This document shows, piece after piece, positions 7,530 to 16,266 of a stretch of 52,155 nucleotides of DNA. The translations under genes were made by a program, and so were the position numbers. The notes under the pieces are model-generated. The model was not told the origin of the DNA, ran no database searches, and saw only the letters and a program-made list of their open reading frames with translations. This stretch comes from Actinomycetes bacterium (GTDB taxonomy: Bacteria > Actinomycetota > Acidimicrobiia > IMCC26256 > PALSA-610), in assembly GCA_025360585.1 (NCBI GenBank), contig JANYBW010000044.1:1-52155 (forward strand), written 5' to 3'. Every line of letters begins with the position of its first letter. Position 1 is the first letter of the stretch.

Positions 7530-8915
7530 TCACTCGAGTGCCGGGCCCAATACGTCCAGATCCGACAACGCCACTGATCGTACCGATTCAAGCTGTTCGC
7601 GTGCCCACTGGTGCTGGCAGAGCGCATCGAGGCGAGCGATCAAGCTTTCGCCTCGGTCGGGTGCGAAACCCACAACGCTGATCGTTCGCGTCGAAGTCTG
7701 GGCCAAGGTTTCGCCTGATTGAAATATCCGCTGCAAGGCCCCAGCGAGTCGCAGCTTGCCGACGAGATCGGTTGGGTCCAGGTCTCGCCGAAGCCTTAGG
7801 AGCAGTCGCGCCGCTCCCGCGCTACTTTCACCGGGCGAATGTGATCGTCGATGAACAATTTCTTGGAGCCGCCGCCGGTAGAACTCCCGGCTCTTGTAGC
7901 CAGTAATTGGGTCCGCAATTCCAGCGCTCTTCGTACGCGAGCTTCGCCCCCATGGTTCGGCCAAAGCAGCGATCAGCCAGGGATCATCCAGTTGTCTTGC
8001 ATGGCGCAGTTCCAATGAATCTCGGGCCAAGATCAATGCGGCGAGCGCAGTTTCGAAACTGACTTCGCAATCGTGCAGCTGCCGAGCGTGCTGCGAAACG
8101 ATTTCGGAAATTCGCTCGGAAGCCTCGTTACGCGGCGCCGGCCGCTGATGCACTTGAGAATTCGGCAACGTTTCCTCGCTGATCGGTTCAGCGGCGATCA
8201 CAATTTCGCGGAGCTGTGCGGCGCTAAATCCTGGAACCGGCGCTGGCCGTTCAGTCCAGACTCGCCAGTTTGGAATACAGGCTGTTGCGAGCGCCGCCCG
8301 GGTCGCTCGCAACAGCGCTGTAACCCCGTCGTGATCGCTGCGCTGCAGGATCACGATGGAAGACGAACCGCAACGGACGGTCGTCTCGGCTTCTGAGAAC
8401 AACGGCAGCAACACGCTGAGCGCCTGGCGCAGATCGGTGGGCTCGGGTGCTTTTGGCCCGTTGCCACTCGTGCCGCCACAGCGCTGCGCTGCGTCATGAT
8501 GGCGATCGACCGTGGGCGATACGACGATCAGCGTGAATGCTTGCATCGAGTCGACCCCAGTCGCGCGACCGGTCTGGTAGAGCTCCGCGAGCCGACCGCG
8601 CAGGTATCCCATGGTTGCGAGACCCGTCTCGGAATCGGTGCAAGGATCCGCAACAGCATCAGCCGTTGCGGCTAGCTGCCATCCGCGAGCAACGATTCCC
8701 GCGCGTTCCAAATTGCGACAGCCACCCCCTTGGCCGTGACGATCGCCTGAATTTGCGTACTCGCGCAGCGCGCCCGACAGCGACAACGATCGGTGAGCAC
8801 AATTCTCACCGAACCGCACGAGCGCTTCGTCACTGAATGTTTGGGTTCGCCAGGCATGTCCGGTAGCCAACGAGCCACCGCTGGGATGTCCCCCGCCAGG
8901 CTTACGATCGAACAT
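7530..8915 (-). CDS. Protein with two degenerate GGDEF-like domains
   Basis: About 461 aa, cytoplasmic, no membrane segment. Two places resemble the start of a GGDEF (diguanylate cyclase) domain: DSETGLATMGYLRGRLAELY in the N-terminal third and ADPITGYKSREFYRRRLQEI near residue 350. Neither is followed by a GG(D/E)EF active-site motif, so cyclase activity is unlikely. The segment before the first (SDEALVRFGENCAHR…AGIVARGWQLAATADAVADP) looks like a helical regulatory region. It lies 40 bp upstream of the sigma fusion on the same strand, so it probably acts in the same regulatory pathway. Start is uncertain: ATG 8915 is chosen, TTG 8957 is open in frame. Confident that it is coding, unsure of function. 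Confidence 0.6.
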   Translation of the reverse strand: MFDRKPGGGHPSGGSLATGHAWRTQTFSDEALVRFGENCAHRSLSLSGALREYANSGDRHGQGGGCRNLERAGIVARGWQLAATADAVADPCTDSETGLATMGYLRGRLAELYQTGRATGVDSMQAFTLIVVSPTVDRHHDAAQRCGGTSGNGPKAPEPTDLRQALSVLLPLFSEAETTVRCGSSSIVILQRSDHDGVTALLRATRAALATACIPNWRVWTERPAPVPGFSAAQLREIVIAAEPISEETLPNSQVHQRPAPRNEASERISEIVSQHARQLHDCEVSFETALAALILARDSLELRHARQLDDPWLIAALAEPWGRSSRTKSAGIADPITGYKSREFYRRRLQEIVHRRSHSPGESSAGAARLLLRLRRDLDPTDLVGKLRLAGALQRIFQSGETLAQTSTRTISVVGFAPDRGESLIARLDALCQHQWAREQLESVRSVALSDLDVLGPALE

Positions 8916-9000
8916 TGCGACAGATCCGTATCCTTGATCACGTGCCTGCGTTTGCAAGCACTATGACTAGAGACGGCGTTACATCGCGTTTATGACGCGA

Positions 9001-9034
9001 AACTCGCGAACTTTATTTCGCGAGTTCGCGAGTT
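9001..9034. promoter_or_regulatory. Inverted and tandem TTCGCGAGTT repeats upstream of the GGDEF/sigma unit
   Basis: AACTCGCGAA (9001-9010), a 6-nt spacer, TTCGCGAGTT (9017-9026) and an overlapping second TTCGCGAGTT (9025-9034) form a 10-bp perfect inverted repeat plus a direct repeat. It lies 44-86 bp upstream of the candidate starts of the reverse-strand gene, a position suited to an operator; a terminator for other transcripts is the alternative. The rest of 8958-9204 shows no convincing gene. Confidence 0.4.
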
Positions 9035-9204
9035 CGCGACCAAATGTTCGGCCGGCGCGAACGTACGCTGACGAGTGGTTCCCACTTGTTGGATCGGCGA
9101 GTCGGGTGAAATCAACTGGGCGAACTCCGTTTCGAGCGCAATCAAAATCGCGTTACAGGTCATCGAACTCACCGTCGGCGGTTCCGGGTTCGTCGCCGTA
9201 GTAG

Positions 9205-9617
9205 AGGTCGTCGTTGTCGTCGGGCAACATTGCCGATGTTGTCGGACCGAACCAGTCCGACGGCATCACCGGCGACATGGGTGGCCCTGCGGATGCAGAT
9301 CTCAACAACCTGATCGCAAATACCCAAACCATCAACCCGGTCACCTTCGACGCAGCTTCGCTCGAATTTGACTTCGTTCCAGCCGCGAGCACGGTGTACT
9401 TCACCTACACCTTCGGATCGGACGAATATCTCGAATGGGTGAACCTTTTCAACGACGTGTTCGCCTTCTGACAATTCCGGTGAGCTCCGCGACCGCAACC
9501 GTCGTTTCTGTCAGCGCTACACCACCACCGATGAGCGTTGCCTTGACGCCGTCGAACACGACGTCGGTCACTGGCCAAGCAGTCACCTTCGGCGCAGCAG
9601 TCACTGACCCCACGTAA
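9205..9617 (+). pseudogene. Remnant of a choice-of-anchor-L / Ig-like surface protein
   Basis: Two fragments of a large secreted protein remain. 9205-9471 encodes part of a choice-of-anchor L domain (LSSGNIADVVGPNQSDG … VYFTYTFGSDEYLEWVNLFNDVFAF) and then meets a TGA. From about 9470 a different frame continues as a bacterial Ig-like repeat (SVALTPSNTTSVTGQAVTFG) to a TAA at 9615-9617. The upstream end is cut by an in-frame TAG at 9202, with no signal peptide or start. The intact family members are far longer, so both the 5' end and the middle have been lost. A long hairpin 19 bp downstream may be the original terminator. Confidence 0.7.
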
Positions 9618-9636
9618 CAAACCACAACACCACAAC

Positions 9637-9685
9637 GTCCGTTGGACGCATAAGCGTGAATATCGTGCTTATGCGTCCAACGGAC
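9637..9685. terminator. Perfect 19-bp stem hairpin between convergent units
   Basis: GTCCGTTGGACGCATAAGC (9637-9655), an 11-nt loop, and the exact reverse complement (9667-9685). It sits between the surface-protein remnant and the end of the reverse-strand DUF3105 gene, so it probably terminates from both sides. Confidence 0.65.
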
Positions 9686-9725
9686 AGCGGTTGCGATTCT
9701 TCGACGGCGTCGAGGCGCTAGTGCA

Positions 9726-10373
9726 CTAGATGGTCATGGAGCCGCCGTCGCGGCACGGAACTCCGGGTTCCGGAGTCTGCGGACCGTTTGCGTAGGCCTT
9801 CACGAAGGCGGCCAATCGCGAATCGGTGGCGGTGGGAAGCTGAAGTTGCAGCCCCCAAGCCGAGGCCACGATCGGACTCGTAAGTGCAGCATCCCATTGC
9901 GAAATCAGCACGTAATCATTGCTGGAAAACTTCTTCAATACATCTAGCTCTGTCGATGCGAGAACTGGACGGTAGGTAATCCAGACCGCGCCATGTTCCA
10001 TCGAATGCACTCCTTGTTCGGTCAGGACACGACCGGCGTAGAAGTTGCAGCCCTGCCAGGTTTGGGAGTGGTTGCCGCCAACCGGCGGGGTCTGCGGATA
10101 CTTCACGCATGCCCCAGGCGCAACGTGGTCCCGAGACATTCCGCGGTAGCTCTCGACGCCTGTGATTTTGCTCGCAGATGTGGCATCGTGGGTGATCGGC
10201 TTGCCGACGCTGCCACAGGAGGCGGGATCGACCGTTGTCGTAGTGACTCCTGGCGCTGCGGTGATCACCGCAGGTTTCACGGAGCTACTTCCGCACGCGG
10301 TTACGACCGTAGCGACGGCGATCGCTCCACCGATCGAACGTAGCGAGCGCGTCACTTTCAAACGTTTCGTCAT
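9726..10373 (-). CDS. DUF3105 domain lipoprotein
   Basis: A 215-aa exported lipoprotein. The N-terminus has basic residues, a hydrophobic stretch (IGGAIAVATVV) and a lipobox VTAC followed by GSSS, giving a lipidated Cys near residue 27, then a Thr/Ser-rich spacer. The remainder matches DUF3105: YPQTPPVGGNHSQTWQGCNFYAG, the invariant HSMEHGAVWITYRP block and a C-terminal LISQWD…SAWGLQLQL region. The conserved His residues suggest metal or ligand binding, but no function is established for the family. ATG 10373 begins the signal peptide. It is transcribed alone, 72 bp past the oligopeptide operon on the same strand. Confidence 0.85.
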   Translation of the reverse strand: MTKRLKVTRSLRSIGGAIAVATVVTACGSSSVKPAVITAAPGVTTTTVDPASCGSVGKPITHDATSASKITGVESYRGMSRDHVAPGACVKYPQTPPVGGNHSQTWQGCNFYAGRVLTEQGVHSMEHGAVWITYRPVLASTELDVLKKFSSNDYVLISQWDAALTSPIVASAWGLQLQLPTATDSRLAAFVKAYANGPQTPEPGVPCRDGGSMTI

Positions 10374-10445
10374 TCGATCAGCCTACGAGAACCGATCCCC
10401 GAACGCATCGTCAGGCCGAGCCGAACGGCAGAGCGATACTGAGCG

Positions 10446-11483
10446 TTACGCAGTGAATGCTTCGGTACTGTTCGTCAACGTTTCGCCAGGATTCAACGGG
10501 AAATGGCAAGCCACGAAATGATCTTCGGCGATCTGTTGCATCTGCGGTTCTTCCGAAGCACAACGCTCTTGCGCACGCGGGCAACGCGTGCGGAAGCGAC
10601 AACCCGATGGTGGCGAAACTGGTGATGGAATTTCGCCGCCCAACGTCATGCGTTCCGACGGCTTAACCGACGGATCCGCGACGGGAATCGCGCTCAACAA
10701 CGCTGCCGTATACGGATGCCGCGGGTTCGCGTAGAGATCGTCGGGCCCGCCAACTTCGCACATCTTGCCGAGGTACATCACGACCACGCGGTCGCTCACA
10801 TTTTTCACGACTGCCAGATCGTGGGCAATAAAGATCAGCGTAAGGCCGTAACGCGCCTTCATATCTTCGAGGAGATTCAAAATCTGGGCTTGCACCGAAA
10901 CGTCGAGAGCCGAAACCGGCTCATCGCAAATAATCAGCTTCGGATCGGTGGCGACGGCTCGAGCAATCGAGATGCGTTGGCACTGGCCCCCCGAAAACTG
11001 GTGCGGTCGTTTGCCACGTTGCAGTTCCGGATCAAGCCCAACGGCCTCCATGAGCTCGTTTACTTTGGCATCACGCTCAGCTTCGGTGCCGATGTTCCAG
11101 ATGTTGAGACCCTCGGCAATGATGTCTTCGACTTTGCGCCGGGGATTCAACGAACTGATTGGATCCTGAAAAATCATTTGCAGGCGTGGGCGCATCACTC
11201 GGAGCTCTTCGCCCTTCAAAGCCGCGAGATCGTGTTCGCCGAACAACACTTTGCCGCTCGTGGGAGCGGGCAGCTGCATGATTGCCTTGCCGGTTGTGCT
11301 TTTTCCGCAACCAGATTCACCGACGAGGCCGAGCGTTTCACCCTCCCGAACATCGAGGCTGATATTGGTGACCGCGTTGACTTTCAGCCCGCTGCGACCA
11401 ACTGGGAATTCAACCACCAGGTTTTCGACCCGCAGCAGCGTTTCGCCGGGTTCACGCAGGTGCGCCGTGCCAGTACCGGCCAT
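10446..11483 (-). CDS. Oligopeptide/dipeptide ABC transporter ATP-binding protein (OppF/DppF-type)
   Basis: A 345-aa ATPase subunit on the cytoplasmic face of a peptide importer. Walker A is GESGCGKST, the Q-loop lies in LQMIFQDPISSLNPRR, the signature is FSGGQCQR (Gln-Cys-Gln instead of the commoner Gln-Arg-Gln), Walker B is LIICDEPVSALDVSVQAQ and the switch His is in IAHDL. The C-terminal oligopeptide domain is present (HPYTAALLSAIP, GCRFRTRCPRAQERC), whose Cys residues can bind a metal cluster in relatives. ATG 11483 follows GGAGG, 2 nt after the stop of the preceding gene. Last gene of the five-gene operon 16198-10446. Confidence 0.95.
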   Translation of the reverse strand: MAGTGTAHLREPGETLLRVENLVVEFPVGRSGLKVNAVTNISLDVREGETLGLVGESGCGKSTTGKAIMQLPAPTSGKVLFGEHDLAALKGEELRVMRPRLQMIFQDPISSLNPRRKVEDIIAEGLNIWNIGTEAERDAKVNELMEAVGLDPELQRGKRPHQFSGGQCQRISIARAVATDPKLIICDEPVSALDVSVQAQILNLLEDMKARYGLTLIFIAHDLAVVKNVSDRVVVMYLGKMCEVGGPDDLYANPRHPYTAALLSAIPVADPSVKPSERMTLGGEIPSPVSPPSGCRFRTRCPRAQERCASEEPQMQQIAEDHFVACHFPLNPGETLTNSTEAFTA

Positions 11484-11485
11484 CG

Positions 11486-12553
11486 TTAGTTTCCTCCGGA
11501 AACGGTCGCAGCGATCCCCGCCGCTTGGTTCTTCGCCAACGCTTCGGCACCTTCGGGAGTCCCGACGGGATACCAACAGGCGAATTCGTGTCCGGGCGTA
11601 TCGTGAGATACGAGCGGAGGCGCTTCTTGAAGACACCGGTCTTGGGCATACGGGCACCGCGGAGCGAACCGACATCCCGTAGGGGGATGCACAAGGTCCG
11701 GGGGGCGCCCGCCGATCGCGTCGAGACGGGTGTGACTCGCCTGATCGAGTTTCGGAATGCTCTTGAGCAGCGCCTCGGTATAGGGGTGTCGCATCTGCGC
11801 AAACAACGTACGCGTCGGCGCCTTTTCTACGGCTTGACCCGCATACATCACCATGATGTCGTCGGCGCGACCGGCGACAACACCAAGATCGTGAGTCACC
11901 AAGATCATCGCCATAAACCGCTCGGCTTGCTGTGCGTCGAGCAGATCAAGAATTTGGGCTTGCACCGTGACGTCGAGCGCAGTCGTAGGTTCGTCGGCGA
12001 ACAGGAGCTTCGGGCCACACGCGAGTGCGATAGCGATCATGACGCGTTGGCGCATACCACCAGAGAGCTCAAACGGATATTGGCGCAACCGGCGCGAAGG
12101 CTCAGGAATGCCAACGCTGGTCAAAAGTTGCAGCGCGGTTTCTTGCGCGAAGTCTTTGGAGACATCAAGGTTGTGAATCAACGACTCGGTGATCTGATTG
12201 CCGACCCGCATGACTGGATTGAGTGCAGTCATCGGATCTTGGAAGACCATCGCCATCTGATTGCCCCAGAGTTCGCGCAGCTCATTTGCCCCAGCTTGGC
12301 CAACCTCACGGCCTTCAAACTTGATGCTGCCTCCACGAACGACATTGCGTTTCGGCAGCAAACCCATGATCGATTTCGAAAGCACGGATTTGCCGCACCC
12401 CGACTCGCCAACGATGCCGAGTGTCTTACCTCGTTCGAGCGAAAAGCTCACGCCGTCCACTGCCCGCACAAGGCCGCGCGGCGTTTTGAAATAGGTGGTG
12501 ACGTCGCGCAGCGCGATCAGCGGCTCCGACGAAGCTGCCATGGTGTCGGTCAC
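11486..12553 (-). CDS. Oligopeptide/dipeptide ABC transporter ATP-binding protein (OppD/DppD-type)
   Basis: A 355-aa ATPase, partner of the OppF-type subunit. Walker A is GESGCGKSV, the Q-loop region MAMVFQDPMTALNPVMR, the signature LSGGMRQRVMIA, Walker B LLFADEPTTALDVTVQAQ and the H-loop LVTHDLGVVAG. The C-terminal oligopeptide extension is complete (HPYTEALLKSIP, GCRFAPRCPYAQDRC). GTG 12553 is preferred: it overlaps the stop of the permease gene as GTGA, with AAAGGAAA upstream, which implies translational coupling. ATG 12541 is the alternative. The two ATPases probably form a heterodimer under the OppB/OppC-type permeases encoded upstream. Confidence 0.94.
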   Translation of the reverse strand: MTDTMAASSEPLIALRDVTTYFKTPRGLVRAVDGVSFSLERGKTLGIVGESGCGKSVLSKSIMGLLPKRNVVRGGSIKFEGREVGQAGANELRELWGNQMAMVFQDPMTALNPVMRVGNQITESLIHNLDVSKDFAQETALQLLTSVGIPEPSRRLRQYPFELSGGMRQRVMIAIALACGPKLLFADEPTTALDVTVQAQILDLLDAQQAERFMAMILVTHDLGVVAGRADDIMVMYAGQAVEKAPTRTLFAQMRHPYTEALLKSIPKLDQASHTRLDAIGGRPPDLVHPPTGCRFAPRCPYAQDRCLQEAPPLVSHDTPGHEFACWYPVGTPEGAEALAKNQAAGIAATVSGGN

Positions 12554-13482
12554 AGCGTCGTTTCCTTTGCATCGAATCGAGCACGAATGATGTCGCCCAG
12601 ATTGTTGAGCGATAAAACGGTCAAAAACACAGCAATGATCGGAGTAAAGACCAACCAAGGATGGAGTTGGAGATCCGTCTGCGCATACAACGCGATCATG
12701 TTGCCCCAACTCGGCTTATCCGTGAAGTTCACTCCGACGCCGAGCAGGCTAAGCCCACCCTCCGCGACGACGACAACGCCGACGGATAACAACGCTATGG
12801 ACATCATGGCGGGTAACACATTCGGCAAGATCTCGATGAACATGATCTTGAAATTTTTGGCACCCTGTGCGCGTGCCGCCATCACAAATTCTCGTTCCGA
12901 CCATGTCAAGGTACTCGCGCGGGCAATCCGACCCAACGGCGGGGTTGCGACTATCCCGAGCGCCAACATCATGATCCGTTCGATGCTGAGAAATCCTGAT
13001 TGTGCGCTTGAACCCGAAAGAAACGCGACCAGCGACATCGCCAAAATCAGCGCTGGGACCGCCAAAAAAATGTCGAACAAGGTAGAGATGAATCGGTCAA
13101 CCTTGCCCTTGAAGAATCCCGCCGAAAGCCCAAGGAAGCCGCCCACAACCATGCCGAACATCACGGCACCGAACGCAATCTGCAACGAGACGCGCGCTCC
13201 GTGAATCGTCTGGGCCAACATGTCGTGCCCGCCACCATCGAGGCCGAGAACATGACCGCTCGTGGAAAACGGTGCGTTGCCGTCGGGTTGCACCAAGTCG
13301 ATGTAGGCCTGTTTCGGGCTTGGAATCGGCAGCCACGGAGCCAACAACGCCGACAGACCAATCAGCGCGAGCCAGACGGCGGAGATCGTTCCGGTGATCC
13401 CGAGCCGTTTGCGTTTTTCTTTTTCGACCTTGATCTTGGCGCCGAGTTGGATGTTTGGAGCGATAGCACCGCTAACTGACAT
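12550..13482 (-). CDS. Peptide ABC transporter permease (OppC/DppC-type)
   Basis: A 310-aa inner-membrane subunit. A cytoplasmic basic N-terminus (KIKVEKEKRKRLG) leads into TM1 (ISAVWLALIGLSALLAPWL), a periplasmic loop with HVLGLDGGGHDMLAQTIHGARVSL typical of OppC, and about five further helices. The binding-protein-dependent transport signature (EREFVMAARAQGAKNFKIMFIEILPN) provides the EAA loop that contacts the ATPase. It overlaps the end of the upstream OppB-type gene by 11 nt and the start of the OppD-type gene by 4 nt, the tight packing of a single transcript. Confidence 0.93.
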   Translation of the reverse strand: MSVSGAIAPNIQLGAKIKVEKEKRKRLGITGTISAVWLALIGLSALLAPWLPIPSPKQAYIDLVQPDGNAPFSTSGHVLGLDGGGHDMLAQTIHGARVSLQIAFGAVMFGMVVGGFLGLSAGFFKGKVDRFISTLFDIFLAVPALILAMSLVAFLSGSSAQSGFLSIERIMMLALGIVATPPLGRIARASTLTWSEREFVMAARAQGAKNFKIMFIEILPNVLPAMMSIALLSVGVVVVAEGGLSLLGVGVNFTDKPSWGNMIALYAQTDLQLHPWLVFTPIIAVFLTVLSLNNLGDIIRARFDAKETTL

Positions 13483-14419
13483 TGCGCACCCTTGGGTCGA
13501 GGACCGTGTAGAGCAAGTCGATCATGACGTTGATCAGTACGTAACCAATCGCGATGATCGCAACCGTACTTTGCAGCGCGATGAACTGACGGCCGCGGAT
13601 GGCGCTCGTGAGAATGAGGCCCATCCCAGGAAGGTTAAAGATCGCCTCGATGACGACGGTACCGCCGATGAGTGCACCGACATTGAGACCAGCGACGGTG
13701 AGCAACGTCAGGCTCGATGGGCGCAGCGCATGACGCCACAAGACCCGTTTTCCAGAGATCCCTTTCGACTTTGCCATCGTGATGAAATCTTCCTGCAGCG
13801 TCGCGATCATGTCGCTGCGCAAGACGCGAGTGAAACCCGCGATCTGCGCAATCGCCAGACTGATCACCGGCAAGATCATGGTTCGGGCGTGCGTCCAGAG
13901 CCCCGACCCGAAGGGCTTGTAACCGCCATTTGGCAGCCAGCCCAGCTTGACTCCCACGAAGTACGCAAGCAGCAGGCCAATCGCGAAATCGGGAATCGAA
14001 AAGGCTCCGAAGAGCACGGTATTGATTCCCCGATCTAATCGACTCCCCGCGGCGTACGCGGTAAATACTCCGAGCGGGATGGCGCACAACATCGTCAGCA
14101 GAATCGAGTACAACACCAGCTGCACCGAGACCGGAAAGTGGCTCTTGACATCGTCCGCAACCGGATTTTTGCTCGACGGCGTGTAGTTGTAACCAAGATC
14201 GCCTTGCACAAACTTTTCAACCCAGAACCAATACTGGACTGGTACGGCACGGTCGAGGTGATTCTCTTTACGAATTGCTTCTTTGATTTCTTTCGTCGCA
14301 AATGGAGCAATCGTGTCGACGGGATCACCCGGAAGCAGATTGAGCAGGAAATAGGAGAAGAACGTTACGAACAACACCACGGTGATGACGCGCACCAACC
14401 GTCGCATAAGAAACGCCAC
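13472..14419 (-). CDS. Peptide ABC transporter permease (OppB/DppB-type)
   Basis: A 315-aa inner-membrane subunit with the OppB pattern: N-terminal TM1 (VITVVLFVTFFSYFLLNLLPGDPV), a periplasmic segment, then five more helices. The EAA loop reads LRSDMIATLQEDFITMAKSKGISGKRVLWRHALRPS, with the expected glycine. NLPGMGLILTSAIRGRQFIALQ near the C-terminus is the usual OppB block. GTG 14419 is the start because AAAGGAG lies 8 nt upstream. It follows the binding-protein gene by 48 bp and pairs with the OppC-type permease to form the translocation path. Confidence 0.93.
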   Translation of the reverse strand: MAFLMRRLVRVITVVLFVTFFSYFLLNLLPGDPVDTIAPFATKEIKEAIRKENHLDRAVPVQYWFWVEKFVQGDLGYNYTPSSKNPVADDVKSHFPVSVQLVLYSILLTMLCAIPLGVFTAYAAGSRLDRGINTVLFGAFSIPDFAIGLLLAYFVGVKLGWLPNGGYKPFGSGLWTHARTMILPVISLAIAQIAGFTRVLRSDMIATLQEDFITMAKSKGISGKRVLWRHALRPSSLTLLTVAGLNVGALIGGTVVIEAIFNLPGMGLILTSAIRGRQFIALQSTVAIIAIGYVLINVMIDLLYTVLDPRVRNVS

Positions 14420-14467
14420 TACGAGCTCCTTTTCAACCCAACAACCTGCTTCCGGGAATCCGTGTAG

Positions 14468-16198
14468 TTACTTCGTGACCCAGAGGCCGGCAGGGTCGAC
14501 GCCGCTGGTGTAGCCAGGGAATGGCTTGTTGCCACCAGGAATCGGCAACGTGCCGACACCACTGAGGCGCTTCGCCGATGGAATCGTCCACAGCGAGTAG
14601 AAACCCCAACCGTTGTAGACCATCTTGGCGAACTGACGGTTGATCGTTTCGTACTGGGTCTTTCGCACGGCAGGGTCGTTCGAGGCACGAGCGACTTCGA
14701 AGGCCTTGTTGATCACCGCATCATTGAAACCGTTGAAATTCACAAGGTTCTCACACGGGCCACCAGCGGGCGCGCTGCAATGCCACCAGACGTATTCGGT
14801 ATCGGGATCGTAACCAGGGTGGTTCCGCCAACCAGCTACCGAGAAGTCTTTGCCGATGACCGCATTGATCCCGGTGGACTCGTCGACCGCTTTGACGTTC
14901 ATCTTGATACCGATATTGGTCATGTAGGTCTTGATGAAGTCGATATCGGCCAGACCAGTCGGGTCCGTGCCCGCTGAGGTGTAGGTGAATTCGAGGTCTT
15001 TACCCGTGTCTTTTTTGTACAACGCCATTTCGGCTTTCGCTGCCGCGGGGTCGTACTTCGGAAGACCCGGATCGGCCAAGAAGCCCAACACTCCGGGACC
15101 AAACGGACCACTCGCTCGAGTGAACACGCCTTTGTATCGAATCTGATTCAGCTTGTCGCGGTCAACGGCATGCGCGTAGGCGAGCCGAGCGTGGATGTTG
15201 TTAAACGGTGGCTTCGTCACGTTGAAGATCGTGTAGCTCAGCTCGGGAAATACATCAGAGGAGCTAAGTTTGATCTTGTTGGCCTTGTTCAGCTCACGAT
15301 ACGCAACGATGTTTGGACCGCCGTCGTCGAGCGCGAGATCCAAGCCACCAGAGGCAATACCGTTTTGCATCTGCGACGATGCCGTGATCGGCTTGAAGTC
15401 GATCTGGTCGAGATACGGCAACTTGCCGCCGCCCGTATCTTTACGCCAGTAATCCGGGTTCTTGACGACAGTGAGGTGGTCGTCTTTGACCCAGGACTGC
15501 ATTTTGAATGGACCAGTGCCAATCGGCTTGGTATCGCAGGTCTTTTCATCATCGAGCTGGGCCTGCGCCATGATTCCGAGGCGACCAGATCCGTACAATG
15601 TCGCCGGGAACGACGCCCAAGGCTTCGTGGTGATTTCGAGCGTCAGGTCATCGACAGCTTTGACGGCCGTCATGTCGAGAAACACGAAGACAAACAGCTG
15701 CGACTTGCGCATCGATGTGCCATCGGAGCGCTTCTTGTCGTAGGCACCGCGGTATGCATCGAGGTTGTTCTTGACCACTGCAGCGGTGAGCGCCGAGCCG
15801 TCGTGGAACTTGACACCGCTACGGAGCTTGACGGTCCACTGTGTAAATGCCGGATTGCTCGTAACGCTCTCAGCTAGATACGGCTTGTATTCACCTTTTA
15901 CGTCTGGGACCGTGAGGGTGTCGAACAACGCCCGGTTGACCTGGATACCAGAAATCGCCAGCTGCGAATCGGTATCGCAGTAGCCGCCGCTGGTCTCGGC
16001 CGGAAGCCCGTAGACCGCAGTGCCGCCGTAGACCGGCTTGCCTTCGTCGGCGGCTTGCTGTTGCCCTTGCGTCGTTGCTGGCCCGGAGGGCTTCGTTGGG
16101 CCCGACTTGGAGCTGCCACCGCAGGCAGAAGCGAGCAGGCCTGCTGCGACTATCGCTGCCACGCCTTTGGCGAAGCCAGCACGATTTCGAATGATCAC
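14468..16198 (-). CDS. Peptide ABC transporter substrate-binding lipoprotein (SBP_bac_5)
   Basis: A 576-aa extracytoplasmic lipoprotein that captures the peptide or related solute. The signal peptide (GFAKGVAAIVAAGLL) ends in the lipobox ASAC followed by GGSSKSG. The mature part carries family-5 blocks: EYKPYLAESVTSNPAFTQWTVKLRSGVKFHDGSALTAAVVKNNLDAY, GTGPFKMQSWVKDDHLTVVKNPDYWR, and ARLAYAHAVDRDKLNQIRYKG. GTG 16198 is preferred, as GAGGGGGATATCC provides a ribosome site and the signal peptide starts there; the longer frame to 16285 runs through the promoter region. First gene of the operon, with a palindrome at 16267-16281 in its leader. Confidence 0.93.
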   Translation of the reverse strand: MIIRNRAGFAKGVAAIVAAGLLASACGGSSKSGPTKPSGPATTQGQQQAADEGKPVYGGTAVYGLPAETSGGYCDTDSQLAISGIQVNRALFDTLTVPDVKGEYKPYLAESVTSNPAFTQWTVKLRSGVKFHDGSALTAAVVKNNLDAYRGAYDKKRSDGTSMRKSQLFVFVFLDMTAVKAVDDLTLEITTKPWASFPATLYGSGRLGIMAQAQLDDEKTCDTKPIGTGPFKMQSWVKDDHLTVVKNPDYWRKDTGGGKLPYLDQIDFKPITASSQMQNGIASGGLDLALDDGGPNIVAYRELNKANKIKLSSSDVFPELSYTIFNVTKPPFNNIHARLAYAHAVDRDKLNQIRYKGVFTRASGPFGPGVLGFLADPGLPKYDPAAAKAEMALYKKDTGKDLEFTYTSAGTDPTGLADIDFIKTYMTNIGIKMNVKAVDESTGINAVIGKDFSVAGWRNHPGYDPDTEYVWWHCSAPAGGPCENLVNFNGFNDAVINKAFEVARASNDPAVRKTQYETINRQFAKMVYNGWGFYSLWTIPSAKRLSGVGTLPIPGGNKPFPGYTSGVDPAGLWVTK

Positions 16199-16266
16199 GG
16201 ATATCCCCCTCGGGCAAGCCGTTTGCGGCCGCCGCTGGATAGATGATTGATAATTATGTTGGTAGC

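Noticed and set aside
9153-9220. Reverse-strand acidic peptide (…DDLYYGDEPGTADGEFDDL) ending in a stop
   Set aside because: Looks protein-like, but it has no start or upstream domain and overlaps the choice-of-anchor-L remnant; too short to call.
11525-13204. 559-codon forward frame opposite the peptide-transport genes
   Set aside because: Arg/His/Thr-rich translation with no recognisable domain, wholly antisense to well-supported OppD/OppF/OppC-type genes; a GC-skew shadow.
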